Made by a program: the position numbers and the translations under genes. Source: a bacterium (GTDB lineage: Bacteria; Zixibacteria; MSB-5A5; GN15; FEB-12). From it: a stretch of 64,000 bases of DNA. The notes below the pieces were generated by a model, which saw nothing but the letters and a program-made list of their open reading frames with translations, was not told the origin of the DNA and did not search any database. Where the stretch lies: contig JAHLKV010000004.1 in assembly GCA_020444475.1 (NCBI GenBank), forward strand, positions 148,304 to 212,303. The letters run 5' to 3'. This document shows positions 1 to 8,974 of the stretch, one piece after another. Each line of letters opens with the position of its first letter. Position 1 is the first letter of the stretch.

Positions 1-931
1 TCTGCCAGACGCCGCCGACCTTGGAATAGGCCTGGCCGTCGATGAACTTCAGCGTGGCTTTGTTCTCGTACGAATCGGGGTTACTGGCGGCGCGCTCAAT
101 CAGCTTGTGCGGGTCACCGGAGTTTGAGATCGGCACATTGAGCGACTGAGCGCCGTGAGCTTCATCCTGCACCCGGCCATCCCATTTCGAGATGGACGAG
201 TCATACCAGTCGGCGTAGTTGTTGTCCACCCAGTCGGAACCCGATCGCATGGAGACGTAGTTGCCGCTGGCGTCCTTGATGAAAACGTCACCGGACTTAA
301 ACGGGTCCGTGCCTTTCGAACCGCGAAGCAGTTCGCCCGATGCAGTAACGTAGCTGTCCATTCTCAAGTTGCTGGCGGGGTTGAGGAACATGTCGCCGTT
401 GGAGTGTACGCGACCGATAAGTGTCATGTCCGGCCCCGGGTCGATCTCCAGATCCTGGCCGTAGAACACGGCGAACTGAAAAATCGGCACCAGCGCGGTC
501 TCGAATGACTGCTGCAGGGCAATCCGCGAGTTGTCGCCGGACTTGACGGCAACCGAGGATATCGTGAACGACTTCACCAGGGCGTGAAGTCCCGCCAGCG
601 TCCCGGTGGTCAGCGTCCGCTGCGTAGCGGCTCCATCATCGGTCGTGAAGTAACTCACGATGCATCCATTCACCGAGTCGCTTCCCGAGGGGGGATTAGT
701 CGGCGGTACGCCGGTCACTTCGTAGTCATGCTGCAAGGCTGCCCCGGCGGCATCCAGACCTGATTCGGCTGCGTAAAACGCCCGCATTTCCTGCAGCTCG
801 TTGCCGGCGATACTGACTTCGTCATCCGACGTTGACAGCGCCGCCAGCCCGATCAGCGTCAACATGCCAACCATAATCAAGGCGATCACTGTTACGATGC
901 CCCGTTCACTTTTCATCGTAATCTGCAGCAT
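1..931 (-). CDS. PilX-like type IV pilus assembly protein (C-terminus outside window)
   Basis: The frame runs open off the left edge, so only about 310 N-terminal residues are seen. It starts MLQITMKSERGIVTVIALIM, has one hydrophobic helix (roughly residues 10-32), and continues with the ELQEMRAFYAAESGLDAA stretch typical of PilX_N proteins, which act with minor pilins in assembling type IV pili in the inner membrane and periplasm. The ATG at 931 follows a GGGG-containing ribosome site; an internal ATG at 916 is possible. It is the third gene of a minus-strand run after the PilV- and PilW-like genes, with 16 bases between it and the PilW-like stop. The later part (segments like VHSNGDMFLNPASN) suits a secreted beta-rich domain. 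The family call is good; the exact role is inferred from neighbours. Confidence 0.75.
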   Translation of the reverse strand, partial: MLQITMKSERGIVTVIALIMVGMLTLIGLAALSTSDDEVSIAGNELQEMRAFYAAESGLDAAGAALQHDYEVTGVPPTNPPSGSDSVNGCIVSYFTTDDGAATQRTLTTGTLAGLHALVKSFTISSVAVKSGDNSRIALQQSFETALVPIFQFAVFYGQDLEIDPGPDMTLIGRVHSNGDMFLNPASNLRMDSYVTASGELLRGSKGTDPFKSGDVFIKDASGNYVSMRSGSDWVDNNYADWYDSSISKWDGRVQDEAHGAQSLNVPISNSGDPHKLIERAASNPDSYENKATLKFIDGQAYSKVGGVWQ

Positions 932-947
932 AGGTAGCCCCTGCCTG

Positions 948-1772
948 TTAAAGTCCTATATTCCTCAAATGGACCGATGACGCGTATGTCCGACGGCGGT
1001 AGGGATCATCTTCGTCGCCATCCGGATCCGGTGTGTCGGAACGACCGGTCACCGAGATCAATACTTCACTGACATCCTCGATCAGTAGCGGATCGTCGAC
1101 CACCACGCCATTGGCGAGGCGGTAGCGGAACTGCAGATCGTCGACGTTGTCGGCGTATATCTGCGGGCTGCCGCCGGGGAGCTGGAGCATGAGTCGAGGA
1201 TGATCCACATTCGACACCGAGTCGACATAGAAAAGGACCTCTTCGAGCGTGATAACGATTGCACCTTCAACATACGCCTGGGACAGCGGCGCAGACGAGT
1301 GTCCAAGGCGGTTATTGATCGAGTCGACTGAGGTGATCCAGAACCATTCACCACCACCCGAGTCGGGATGGTAGATGTAGGCGATCTGGTCCGCCTGGAA
1401 GCAGGAGACTCCGCCACCGCAGATGATGTCGGCTGTCACCGAGGCCATGGTCGTATCAACCGTCGCCTCACAATCGTCCACCCGGTACCTGATGTAAAGA
1501 GAGTCGGGGTTGGAGTTGGCCGGTACCAGCGCGTCGAGACCCGCCGGCAGGCCGTTACCCGCCATCCGGACATGGCGACCGATTTCGTCGATGGCAGCGC
1601 GCGCACTTTGCTGGACCGCAGTGATGTCATCCTGCACCATGTAATTCTGATGCTGGGTGATATACGCCTGGAGAATGGCTGCCGTGATGACGCCGGTAAG
1701 AGTGAGGGCGATCAGCACTTCCAGCAGTGAAAAGCCGCGGCTATTTCTGAGTGTACGTATCAGCTTCTTCAT
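948..1772 (-). CDS. PilW-like type IV pilus minor pilin
   Basis: 274 residues with a class III prepilin signal: basic start MKKLIRTLRNSR, then GFSLLEVLIALTLTGVITA. Cleavage is expected before Phe after Gly, and Glu5 of the mature protein is present. The long C-terminal part fits PilW, a minor pilin that helps start pilus assembly and presents adhesive or tip functions. It lies 8 bases after the PilV-like gene and 16 bases before the PilX-like gene, so the three are one operon. The order PilV-PilW-PilX matches the minor-pilin clusters known in other bacteria. Confidence 0.82.
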   Translation of the reverse strand: MKKLIRTLRNSRGFSLLEVLIALTLTGVITAAILQAYITQHQNYMVQDDITAVQQSARAAIDEIGRHVRMAGNGLPAGLDALVPANSNPDSLYIRYRVDDCEATVDTTMASVTADIICGGGVSCFQADQIAYIYHPDSGGGEWFWITSVDSINNRLGHSSAPLSQAYVEGAIVITLEEVLFYVDSVSNVDHPRLMLQLPGGSPQIYADNVDDLQFRYRLANGVVVDDPLLIEDVSEVLISVTGRSDTPDPDGDEDDPYRRRTYASSVHLRNIGL

Positions 1773-1780
1773 GATACCAC

Positions 1781-2146
1781 CTATACCGAGTCGGTTCTTA
1801 TGAAACTGGTGATCGAATTCGTTTTCTGATCGTTGCTGATATCCGTCCAGTCAACCCGCACTTCGACGCGGCGCAGATGACTTGAGACCGTCGTCACGTT
1901 CCACGATCGGGCGATATCGCCCACCGTATCACTGCCGCTGACCGGGAAGCCATCACCGCGAAGTTCCTCGAGTTTGTCCTGCAGGAGCTGAGTTGCTACC
2001 GTGGTGTTGTTGGCCCAATCGTTACCGTCGAGCGCCACCATGGCCATGTTCAGCAGCACGAGCAGAGAAAGCGTGAGGATGATCATGGCGATCAACACCT
2101 CGAGCAGGGTGATACCGTCCTGATTCTGTATTCTTTTCATGTTCAT
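1781..2146 (-). CDS. PilV-like type IV pilus minor pilin
   Basis: 121 residues from the preferred start. The prepilin signal GITLLEVLIAMIILTLSLLV is clear, with Glu at mature position 5 and one membrane helix, so it is a substrate of prepilin peptidase. An in-frame ATG lies 15 bases further upstream (2161), but a GAGG ribosome site at 2156-2159 sits 9 bases before ATG 2146 and actually overlaps the longer start, so the shorter form is favoured. First gene of the minus-strand pilus operon; a possible sigma-54 promoter lies just ahead of it. Confidence 0.8.
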   Translation of the reverse strand: MNMKRIQNQDGITLLEVLIAMIILTLSLLVLLNMAMVALDGNDWANNTTVATQLLQDKLEELRGDGFPVSGSDTVGDIARSWNVTTVSSHLRRVEVRVDWTDISNDQKTNSITSFIRTDSV

Positions 2147-2187
2147 GTCGCTATTCCTCATGACTACTCATGTTTGCCCAGACCGGT

Positions 2188-2202
2188 GTAAATAGTATGC
2201 CA
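2188..2202 (-). promoter_or_regulatory. Possible sigma-54 (-24/-12) promoter of the pilus operon
   Basis: On the minus strand TGGCATACTATTTACA agrees with the -24/-12 pattern TGGCACRNNNNTTGCW except for C to T and the -12 G to A. Transcription would begin near 2177, giving a leader of about 30 bases to the PilV-like start at 2146. Sigma-54 control of pilin genes is common, and an activator of this class is encoded at 16.1 kb. The changed -12 GC makes this only moderately convincing. Confidence 0.4.
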
Positions 2203-2564
2203 CGAGCAGACATTTCCGGTTCGAAACGATTATCGCGACTGCATCCTGTTGCCTGGCAATATGATAACTGGCCGAATCGGGGGCTCGGCGGGTTTGCTGC
2301 GGATATCCCAATCGGCGTTTCCTGTCCAATGGGCTCCCACAAGTATGGGAGAAACCCCACAACCTCTGGTTGGAGAATGAACTGGAACGAGGCTTACAGT
2401 GTTGCTTCTGGAAAGAACTGAACCAGGTGGAATCGTTGCCTTTCGGGTTGAGCAATCACCCGCCCCTCTGTATACTTGATCGATTGGGGAAGGGGACAGC
2501 CGTTTTTACATAAAAGAGGCAATCGATACAGCCGTTGCCGATAAGGCGCAGGAAGCGAGAGAGC
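2203..2564. other. Intergenic region between pilus operon and aldehyde dehydrogenase
   Basis: About 360 bases between divergent genes. Short frames here show no recognisable protein. It holds the candidate pilus promoter at its left end, a short inverted repeat CTCCCACAAGTATGGGAG near 2334-2351, and presumably the promoter for the aldehyde dehydrogenase, for which I see no strong consensus. Confidence 0.4.
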
Positions 2565-3989
2565 ATGGCGAAGAAATACAAGATGTATCTGGCCGGTGAA
2601 TGGGTAGACCGCAAGGAGACCATTCGCGTCGAGAACCCGTACGACGATTCACTGGTGGCGACCGTCGCGCGGGCTTCCAAAGAGGACCTGACGACAGCCA
2701 TCAGCAAAGCGCAGGAGGCGTTCGCGAAGACACGCGAATTGACTTCGTATCAACGGGAAGAAGCTTGTCTGGCAGTAGCCGAGGGGCTTCGCGAGAACGC
2801 CAACAGGTTCGCGACGATGATGTCGATGGAGGTCGGCAAGGCGCTGGCCGATTCTCGTGGCGAGGTCGGTCGGGCGGTCGAAGTGTTCAAGACGGCGGCC
2901 GAAGAAGCCCGTCGGGTGGGCGGCGAGATCATGGATCTCGACTGGACGCGCGGTGCGGAGAACCGGATGGGGTTGATTCGACGCTTCCCGATCGGGGTGA
3001 TTTCGGGAATCTCGCCGTTTAATTTCCCGCTCAATCTGGTGGCGCACAAGATCGCGCCGGCGATGGCGAGCGGTAATACGATCGTTCTCAAACCGGCTCC
3101 CAAGACGCCGGTGATGGCGCTGATGCTGGCCGAGTTGATCGACCAAACGGATTATCCGAAGGGCGCTATTTCGGTGCTGCCGGCGGCCAACGAAGATTCT
3201 TCGCCGTTGATTGAAGATGAACGCATTCGTCTGATCTCCTTCACCGGCTCCGACGCGGTCGGCTGGTGGATCAAGGAGCGCGCCAGGAAAGCGCGGGTGG
3301 TCCTCGAACTCGGCGGCAACGCGGGGGCTGTTATCGCCGATGACGCAGATTTGGAGTTCGCGGCCGAACGGGTCGTCAAGGGCGGGTTTGGCTCGGCCGG
3401 ACAGTCGTGCATTTCGGTGCAGCGGGTGTTTGTGCATGAGAAGGTCTACGAAGACTTTGTCAAGAAGCTGGTGGCGCGGACCAGGAAGCTCAAAGTCGGT
3501 AATCCGCTCGATGAGAAGACCGATGTTGGGACGCTGGTCGACGACCGGGCCGTGGAGAAGACGAAGGCTATTCTCGATGATGCGAGAGAAAACGGCGCGG
3601 AGTTTCTCACCGGTGGCAAGATCAAGGGCCGTCTGGTTGACCCGACCATTCTTACTAATGTGAAGAAGTCGATGAAGGCCTGCTCGATGGAGGCGTTTGC
3701 GCCGTTGATCACCGTCCAGAAGTACAAGAGTTTCAAGAAGGTGGTCGATGATCTTAACGACACCCCCTACGGCCTCCAGGCGGGTATTTTCACCAACCGA
3801 CTCGATGATGTCTTCTACGCGTTTAAGCACGTCGAGGTGGGGGGGCTGGTTATCAACGACGTACCAACATTCCGCGCCGACCATCAGCCGTACGGTGGGA
3901 TCAAAGACTCCGGTATCGGCCGTGAGGGGATGCGTTATGCGATTGAGGATATGACCGAGATCAAGATCCTCTCGATGAACCTTCGTTAG
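2565..3989 (+). CDS. NAD(P)-dependent aldehyde dehydrogenase
   Basis: 474 residues, normal for the ALDH superfamily, which oxidises aldehydes to acids or acyl-CoA in the cytoplasm. Key residues are in place: Asn153 in SPFNFPLN, Glu248 in LELGGNAG, catalytic Cys282 in GSAGQSC, and the NAD-binding FTGSDAVG at 226-233. The variant GQSCISVQRVFV resembles subfamilies that include lactaldehyde and non-phosphorylating glyceraldehyde-3-phosphate dehydrogenases, but substrate cannot be fixed from sequence. ATG 2565 is chosen over the in-frame TTG at 2535 because homologues begin with the KMYLAGEW strand and a purine-rich AGGAAGCGAGAGA precedes it. Its 3' end overlaps the convergent DUF433 gene by 29 bases. 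Confidence 0.88.
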   Translation: MAKKYKMYLAGEWVDRKETIRVENPYDDSLVATVARASKEDLTTAISKAQEAFAKTRELTSYQREEACLAVAEGLRENANRFATMMSMEVGKALADSRGEVGRAVEVFKTAAEEARRVGGEIMDLDWTRGAENRMGLIRRFPIGVISGISPFNFPLNLVAHKIAPAMASGNTIVLKPAPKTPVMALMLAELIDQTDYPKGAISVLPAANEDSSPLIEDERIRLISFTGSDAVGWWIKERARKARVVLELGGNAGAVIADDADLEFAAERVVKGGFGSAGQSCISVQRVFVHEKVYEDFVKKLVARTRKLKVGNPLDEKTDVGTLVDDRAVEKTKAILDDARENGAEFLTGGKIKGRLVDPTILTNVKKSMKACSMEAFAPLITVQKYKSFKKVVDDLNDTPYGLQAGIFTNRLDDVFYAFKHVEVGGLVINDVPTFRADHQPYGGIKDSGIGREGMRYAIEDMTEIKILSMNLR

Positions 3990-4437
3990 GTGATCGGGCA
4001 CGTCGCCGAGACGCGCCGTCACGCGAAAAAGCGTCCAGTGATTTCAGCCGGGAGATTATCGCTCCCGGCTGCCTCTTGAGCTGCACAGACATCTCGTCGA
4101 TCGACATCCCCTGCCGGTGCATCGCGACCAGTTGATTGTCTTCGCGTGTCTCCCATGTCTCATACGCGCGCGCGTACTTCTTGCGAAGCTCGCTCAGATC
4201 GATCAGTTGTCCCTTGTTGGCCAGGAGTTTGATCTCCGCGCTCAGCTTGATCTCATGATCCGTGGTTACGTGCGAAGCGATCAGGTCATGGGCGAACTGC
4301 GCGGCGGTCATGATGTCGGCCATGCTGAGAGCGGGAAGGTACTTGATGATCTGCTCGTAGGTGTAGCCTTTGGCGATGCCGCGAAGAACATCGGTGACCG
4401 ATATCCCCGTATCACGAATCACAATTGACTTTTGCAT
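3961..4437 (-). CDS. DUF433-domain protein with C-terminal SANT/Myb-like helix region
   Basis: 158 residues from ATG 4437, which has AAGGGG 6-11 bases upstream; a longer frame reaches 4485. The N-terminal 60 residues (IRDTGISVTDVLRGIAKGYT, then YEQIIKYLPALSMADIMTA) match DUF433, a small helix-turn-helix fold often found in antitoxins. A second part around AYETWETREDNQLVAMHRQG looks like a SANT/Myb-type three-helix unit followed by a basic tail. A DNA-binding regulator is the likely role. No toxin gene adjoins it: the neighbour on the left is the convergent aldehyde dehydrogenase, on the right a divergent ridA. Confidence 0.7.
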   Translation of the reverse strand: MQKSIVIRDTGISVTDVLRGIAKGYTYEQIIKYLPALSMADIMTAAQFAHDLIASHVTTDHEIKLSAEIKLLANKGQLIDLSELRKKYARAYETWETREDNQLVAMHRQGMSIDEMSVQLKRQPGAIISRLKSLDAFSRDGASRRRARSPNEGSSRGS

Positions 4438-4527
4438 CGACGACCCCTTTACTCCAGTATCCTGCCATAACATACCGGGCGTCACTGACAGGTGACGTCA
4501 GTAAAAAACAGAAGGGTGTGAGTCTCT

Positions 4528-4917
4528 ATGGAACGAAAACGGGTTTCATCCGGTTCTCCCTGGGAAAAGCCGATAGGGTTCTGCCGCGCCATGCGCGTGG
4601 GGAACCAGATTGTCGTAGCCGGTACGGCGCCGGTGGCGCCCGACGGCACCACCGCCGCACCGGGCGATCCATACCGACAGGCAGTGCGATGTTTCGAGAT
4701 CATCAAGGACGCTATCGAACAGCTCGGTGGCTCGCTCGACGACGTTGTCCGCACGCGTATGTACGTTGTTGATCTGTCACACGCCGAGGAAATCGGCCGC
4801 GCGCACGGGGAGTATTTCCGCTCGGTGCGACCGGTGGCGACCATGGTCGGAACGTCGGGACTGGTTCGCGATGATTTCCTGGTCGAGATCGAAGCGGACT
4901 GTATTGTCGAAGACTAA
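4528..4917 (+). CDS. ridA: RidA family enamine/imine deaminase
   Basis: 129 residues, the full length of the RidA (YjgF/YER057c) family, cytoplasmic trimers that hydrolyse reactive 2-aminoacrylate-type enamines. The C-terminal signature is recognisable as VGTSGLVRDDFLVEIEADCI, with the substrate-binding Arg in the expected spot and the usual acidic end. A start region AAGGGTGTG lies before ATG 4528. Seventeen bases separate it from the endonuclease IV gene, so the two are probably co-transcribed. Confidence 0.85.
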   Translation: MERKRVSSGSPWEKPIGFCRAMRVGNQIVVAGTAPVAPDGTTAAPGDPYRQAVRCFEIIKDAIEQLGGSLDDVVRTRMYVVDLSHAEEIGRAHGEYFRSVRPVATMVGTSGLVRDDFLVEIEADCIVED

Positions 4918-4933
4918 CAAGGGGAACGCACCT

Positions 4934-5845
4934 GTGACTCCGAAGAAGACCGCATTCAAGACCGCGAAAAAAACGGACTCGAGCAAGACCGGTAAGAAAC
5001 CGGTGCTCGGCGCCCACGAGTCGATCGCCGGAGGTGTTTTCAACGCCATCCTCAACGGTGAGCGGGCGACCTGCGAGACTGTCCAGATGTTCAATAAGTC
5101 GAACAGCCAGTGGCGCGCGAAAGTCCTGACGACCGAGGAGGTCGATCGCTATTTCGCCGAGATCGAACGAACGGGTATCACGGTCGCCTGTTCGCATTCC
5201 AGCTACTTGATCAATCTGGCTTCACCTGACAAAGCGTTGAACAAGAAGTCGCGTCTCGCACTGAAAGAGGAAGTCGAGCGCTGCAACACGCTGAAAATTC
5301 CCAATCTGGTGTTTCATCCGGGGGCGCATGTTGGTTCGGGTGAAGAGGCCGGGATTGCCAGGATCGCCGAAAACATGAACCGCATTCTTTCCGAAGTCAC
5401 AGACAACACGGTCACGCTTTGTCTTGAGACGACCGCCGGGCAAGGTACGACTTTGGGCCGGACGTTCGAGGAACTGGCGTCGATGATTGACCTGGTAGAG
5501 GATAAAGACCATGTCGGTGTGTGTATGGACACCTGTCATATATTTGCAGCGGGATATCCGATCACCGATCCAAGAGACTTCAAGCGGACGATCAAGGCGT
5601 TCGACAATGTGATTGGACTCGACAAACTGAACGTGATTCACCTCAATGACAGCAAAAAAGAGTTCGGGTCCAACCGTGACCGGCATGAACATATCGGTGA
5701 GGGGATGATCGGGATCGAGGCCTTTCGCAATTTCATGAATGACCGTCGGCTGAAGAAGATCCCGATGGTGTTGGAGACGCCCAAAGACGATACGCTGGCG
5801 GACGACGTGCGGAATCTGAAGACGCTTCGGTCATTGATTAAGTAG
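4934..5845 (+). CDS. nfo: Endonuclease IV (AP endonuclease)
   Basis: 303 residues from GTG 4934, preceded by AAGGGG with about 9 bases spacing. Upstream in-frame sequence overlaps ridA in another frame and is not part of the protein. After a Lys-rich tail of about 25 residues comes GAHESIAGGV, then the metal-binding motifs of the xylose-isomerase-like fold: NLVFHPGAH, LETTAGQGTT, CMDTCHIFAAGY, VIHLNDSK, RHEHIGEG and the final VLETP. These bind the three zinc ions that cleave DNA at abasic sites in base excision repair. The basic N-terminal extension could help DNA binding (inference). Confidence 0.92.
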   Translation: MTPKKTAFKTAKKTDSSKTGKKPVLGAHESIAGGVFNAILNGERATCETVQMFNKSNSQWRAKVLTTEEVDRYFAEIERTGITVACSHSSYLINLASPDKALNKKSRLALKEEVERCNTLKIPNLVFHPGAHVGSGEEAGIARIAENMNRILSEVTDNTVTLCLETTAGQGTTLGRTFEELASMIDLVEDKDHVGVCMDTCHIFAAGYPITDPRDFKRTIKAFDNVIGLDKLNVIHLNDSKKEFGSNRDRHEHIGEGMIGIEAFRNFMNDRRLKKIPMVLETPKDDTLADDVRNLKTLRSLIK

Positions 5846-6214
5846 TCACCGTGGGGCGGGTCCGCCCCTGAACCTGCCGCGATATTGCCACCCTCTGGAT
5901 TCCATGACTTCGCTCAAGTCAGCATCCCCCCCCGCCGTCGCGTGCAGGAATGCGCTGGGGCACCCATGCGATTCTCTTGGTATCCCGGGTCTTTCTGAAG
6001 GGAAGCCAACCCACAGGGGTGGGCTTGTCAGGGTATCTTGTGAGTGTCTCTCCTGCGTTTGCCAAAACCCCTGAGAAATCGGATGAAATCAGGATGAATT
6101 GCGAGTCGATACAAAGATCACATAGTGCTGGCTGCGAATTACGTATCCTTCTTTCGACACGCCTGATATATTACGTGTACATATATGTCCACGTACTGCA
6201 TGGGCAGGTCAGCC
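5846..6214. other. Intergenic region with several small hairpins
   Basis: No convincing gene. It holds GGGGCGGGTCCGCCCC at 5852-5867, a possible weak stop signal after nfo, a TGACTT...AAGTCA hairpin near 5906-5922, and CCCACAGGGGTGGG near 6011, a relative of the REP-like hairpins seen elsewhere. An AT-richer stretch near 6165-6190 may hold the promoter of the next lipoprotein. Confidence 0.4.
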
Positions 6215-7030
6215 ATGAGAAACGCACTGCTGTTTCTGGTCGTTTGTGTCGGAGTTCAGTTTTGTGCCGGCTGTGGGGACGACAAGTCCTCTAACCCTCC
6301 TGATAGTGTCCCGACATACAGTCTTTCCGGGTCAGTCCGTACCCTCTTCGCTTCCACCGGCTCTTACCGGGCACACAAGGTAACGATGGTCTTCGTCGAC
6401 TCCCAGCTCGATTCCCAGACTGTGGTAACCGACTCTGTCGGATACTACGCCGTTGACGGCCTGGCCCCGGGATCGGTGGCGGTCAGCATGTTCTCCACGG
6501 ACACCATGATTACCGACTATGTGAATTCGCGAAGTCTGCTCCTCTACAGTCCTCAGTACACCACGGTATCGCTCAACCGGGATACGGTGATCGATTTGAC
6601 AGTCAGAAGAATAGAATTTGCTTTCGCCGACGGTGGTTACAGTCCGGAAAAATGGGCGTGGGAGTATGGCGTCACGAACAAGTACGGCATGTACATGTTC
6701 TGGTATGACCTGCGGGGTTCGGACATGCGCATGCGTGACAATGTCCAGTTACCCCCCGGTGCTCTGCGGCTGGGTTTCATTATCCAGGGCGAGGCGCGTT
6801 CCCGCACATCATACATGGATGTTGATTGGTACATGAACGACGTTCCCGGCACCAACCCCCAGTTGTCCGGGATGTTCATTGCCGGACACGATCTCAACTG
6901 GATCGAGGAGTTACCGTCGAACTATCCCTGGCCTCCGGAGGACACCGTTGACTTTCGCCTGTCTCTGAATTATCGAGGACAACTCGGCGACAGCGTTTAC
7001 ATAAAGGGCATTTACATTTACTACTATTGA
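6215..7030 (+). CDS. Lipoprotein with carboxypeptidase-regulatory-like domain
   Basis: 271 residues starting MRNALLFLVVCVGVQFCAGC; the Cys in CAGC is the likely lipidated residue, so the protein should be membrane-anchored. An upstream in-frame ATG at 6185 would only lengthen the signal. Residues about 35-120 (YSLSGSVRTLF..., SVGYYAVDGLAPGSVAVSM) resemble a beta-sandwich of the carboxypeptidase regulatory-like type. The rest, rich in Trp and Tyr, is unrecognised. It stands alone between two intergenic stretches; no function can be given. Confidence 0.65.
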   Translation: MRNALLFLVVCVGVQFCAGCGDDKSSNPPDSVPTYSLSGSVRTLFASTGSYRAHKVTMVFVDSQLDSQTVVTDSVGYYAVDGLAPGSVAVSMFSTDTMITDYVNSRSLLLYSPQYTTVSLNRDTVIDLTVRRIEFAFADGGYSPEKWAWEYGVTNKYGMYMFWYDLRGSDMRMRDNVQLPPGALRLGFIIQGEARSRTSYMDVDWYMNDVPGTNPQLSGMFIAGHDLNWIEELPSNYPWPPEDTVDFRLSLNYRGQLGDSVYIKGIYIYYY

Positions 7031-7173
7031 AATTGCCTGAGCACGTGGATGGCGGCGACAGAGCAGTCTGAGAAGAACGTTTGAACGTCACCCTGTACTT
7101 GCAGTATCGTATGCTCAAGTGATGCAATTACTGTGATTTGCAGAGAAATCTGCAGGCAGACGAGGATCTCGCC

Positions 7174-8460
7174 GTGCAAAAACGCGAACGATCTCAGGTC
7201 GATGCACACCTCAGTTCCACTGCCAAAACAGCTCGCCTTTGGCCGCTGAGAATACTCGGATCGATCACGTCAATCCTTCTTATTATCTGCTATTGCTGTC
7301 TCACCTGGGGGAGCTTCGGAGAAGTCGTCGGTTTCTGCTCGCAGCTGTTTTGTGACTTCATCGACTACTATCATCCCATGGGAGACTCGATCCTCCGTGA
7401 CGGCCTCCCCGTCAGGGGATTTCTCTACTCTCCCTTCATCGCAATCCTTCTGGCGGTCTTTCCACCGCTTGGATTGAATGCATCACTGGTGCTCTGGGGA
7501 ATACTCCAGGCTGCCGCCATCCCGGTCTGTATAATGTTATTCTACCGTCTCACACCATCTCAGCTTCCGATTCAGGTTCTCTTTCCTGTCCTTATCCTGC
7601 TTTCCTACCCCTGGTGGCTGAACTTTTTCACCGGAAACACCAGTAGTTTCATTATGGTGGCTCTTCTCGGATCATTGCTTGCGATCGAACGCCGACACCA
7701 CTTCATAGCTGCCGCTCTCCTGGCCTTCGCCGTCAGCTTCAAGTTCTATCCGGCGATCTTTCTCCTGCCATTCCTTGCGGGCAGACAACTGCGCCTTGCA
7801 GTAGTGGTCACTGTCGCATGCGCCGCAGTACTCGTCGTAATTCCCGGGATTGTTCTGGGGGCAGGGCAAACGATTGACTTCTACGACGCTCTCCTCACTT
7901 CATTCCGCAATACCGACTGGGTCGCATCGAACCCGCATTCGCAGTTTTTTCCACACCTAGCCATGCGCCTGCTCGGGATCACTGCCGCGGATGCGCCGCT
8001 GATGCAGTGGATTGTATATGTTATTTCCTATTCGATTGCAGCCGGAAACCTGGTGTTCGTGTATCTGGTGCAGCGTGCGCGAGTCAATCATCATAATCTC
8101 TGGAGCTTCCTCATCGTGTTTCTAACGACCCCATTCATACTCAAAACATCATGGCCGATTGACTTTGTCTATCTGCCCTTTGCCCAATCAGTCCTGATAT
8201 GGTATGTCGCGGAGAAGCAGAAGGGGATGGGGATCGGTTCGGGTGATACCAGGCACCATCCGAAATCCAGAACAACGGTGCTATGTCTTGTCCTGACGTC
8301 GATCCTCCTTTCGAACGTCGTGTCATTCAACCTGCTTGCCAACTTCTCACTCTATGGGGCCGCAGGATTTCTATTCCTTGCCACGATCCTCCTGCTGGTA
8401 GCGGTTTATGTTGCGCTCCTGCCTGTGTTGTGGCGGTCTGATTCCTTCCCCAGGTCGTAG
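7174..8460 (+). CDS. GT-C fold membrane glycosyltransferase (GT87/DUF2029-like)
   Basis: 428 residues from GTG 7174, chosen because GAGG lies 8 bases ahead; an in-frame TTG at 7138 has no such site. About ten hydrophobic helices are visible. The region after the first helix (FCDFIDYYHPMGDSILRDGL, then YSPFIAILLAVFPPLG) matches the first periplasmic loop of GT87/DUF2029 proteins, which use polyprenyl-phosphate sugars; the acidic residues there are where the catalytic acid lies in this class. A role in adding mannose or a similar sugar to envelope glycans is inferred. No other glycan gene adjoins it. Confidence 0.62.
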   Translation: MQKRERSQVDAHLSSTAKTARLWPLRILGSITSILLIICYCCLTWGSFGEVVGFCSQLFCDFIDYYHPMGDSILRDGLPVRGFLYSPFIAILLAVFPPLGLNASLVLWGILQAAAIPVCIMLFYRLTPSQLPIQVLFPVLILLSYPWWLNFFTGNTSSFIMVALLGSLLAIERRHHFIAAALLAFAVSFKFYPAIFLLPFLAGRQLRLAVVVTVACAAVLVVIPGIVLGAGQTIDFYDALLTSFRNTDWVASNPHSQFFPHLAMRLLGITAADAPLMQWIVYVISYSIAAGNLVFVYLVQRARVNHHNLWSFLIVFLTTPFILKTSWPIDFVYLPFAQSVLIWYVAEKQKGMGIGSGDTRHHPKSRTTVLCLVLTSILLSNVVSFNLLANFSLYGAAGFLFLATILLLVAVYVALLPVLWRSDSFPRS

Positions 8461-8471
8461 GTTGCGTGTGG

Positions 8472-8564
8472 CTGCGCGAATCCGCGCAGCGGTAACCCTC
8501 TGTCATAACACAGCTTGACTCCACTGCGCGAAAATCCGCGCGATCGCTGCGCGAATTCGCGCAG
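8472..8564. repeat. Palindromic repeats CTGCGCGAATTCGCGCAG, three copies
   Basis: CTGCGCGAATCCGCGCAG at 8472, a degenerate CTGCGCGAAAATCCGCGCG at 8524 and the perfect 18-base palindrome CTGCGCGAATTCGCGCAG at 8547. The perfect form recurs at 10183 and 18603, where it opens the longer bipartite element. The space from 8565 to 8974 has no gene I can support; it holds a possible decayed inverted copy of that element near 8796-8854 and the inverted repeat GCGCAAGCGCCCGCTTGCGG just ahead of the next gene. Confidence 0.7.
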
Positions 8565-8974
8565 TTTCTCCATCACACAGTATCAGTCAGCAACTCATAA
8601 CGTCTCGCGTAAGCTGCTGACGTCACACGCGATGGCGTGCGCGTCACACGCCGCGCGCACAAACCGGCACCGAAGTTGTTTACCACGACCGTGCAGTATG
8701 TACACCCGAGAGGGTAAGGTGCTCCTGCGAGGGGCAAGGTGCCCCTCCAAGGGGTACGGTGGGAAACGAGATCGGGAGGTGTCCGGTCGGGTTCGGTTGT
8801 CTTCACCGAAATGGCGGTGGCTGGTCCGGCAGGACACGCTCTCCCGATTCTCGAAACAAACAAATTGGCGCTCACGTAAACCGAATGAGTCATCTCGGTA
8901 GGGGAGTGACATCAGGTGGGGAGAATGCAACTATCGTGTGGCGCAAGCGCCCGCTTGCGGGCGGGGAGGTTTCT

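Noticed and set aside
2649..4022. Long open frame (457 codons) on the minus strand across the aldehyde dehydrogenase gene
   Set aside because: It is the antisense shadow of a well-conserved gene in GC-rich DNA; its Arg/His/Pro-rich product has no domain or ribosome site.
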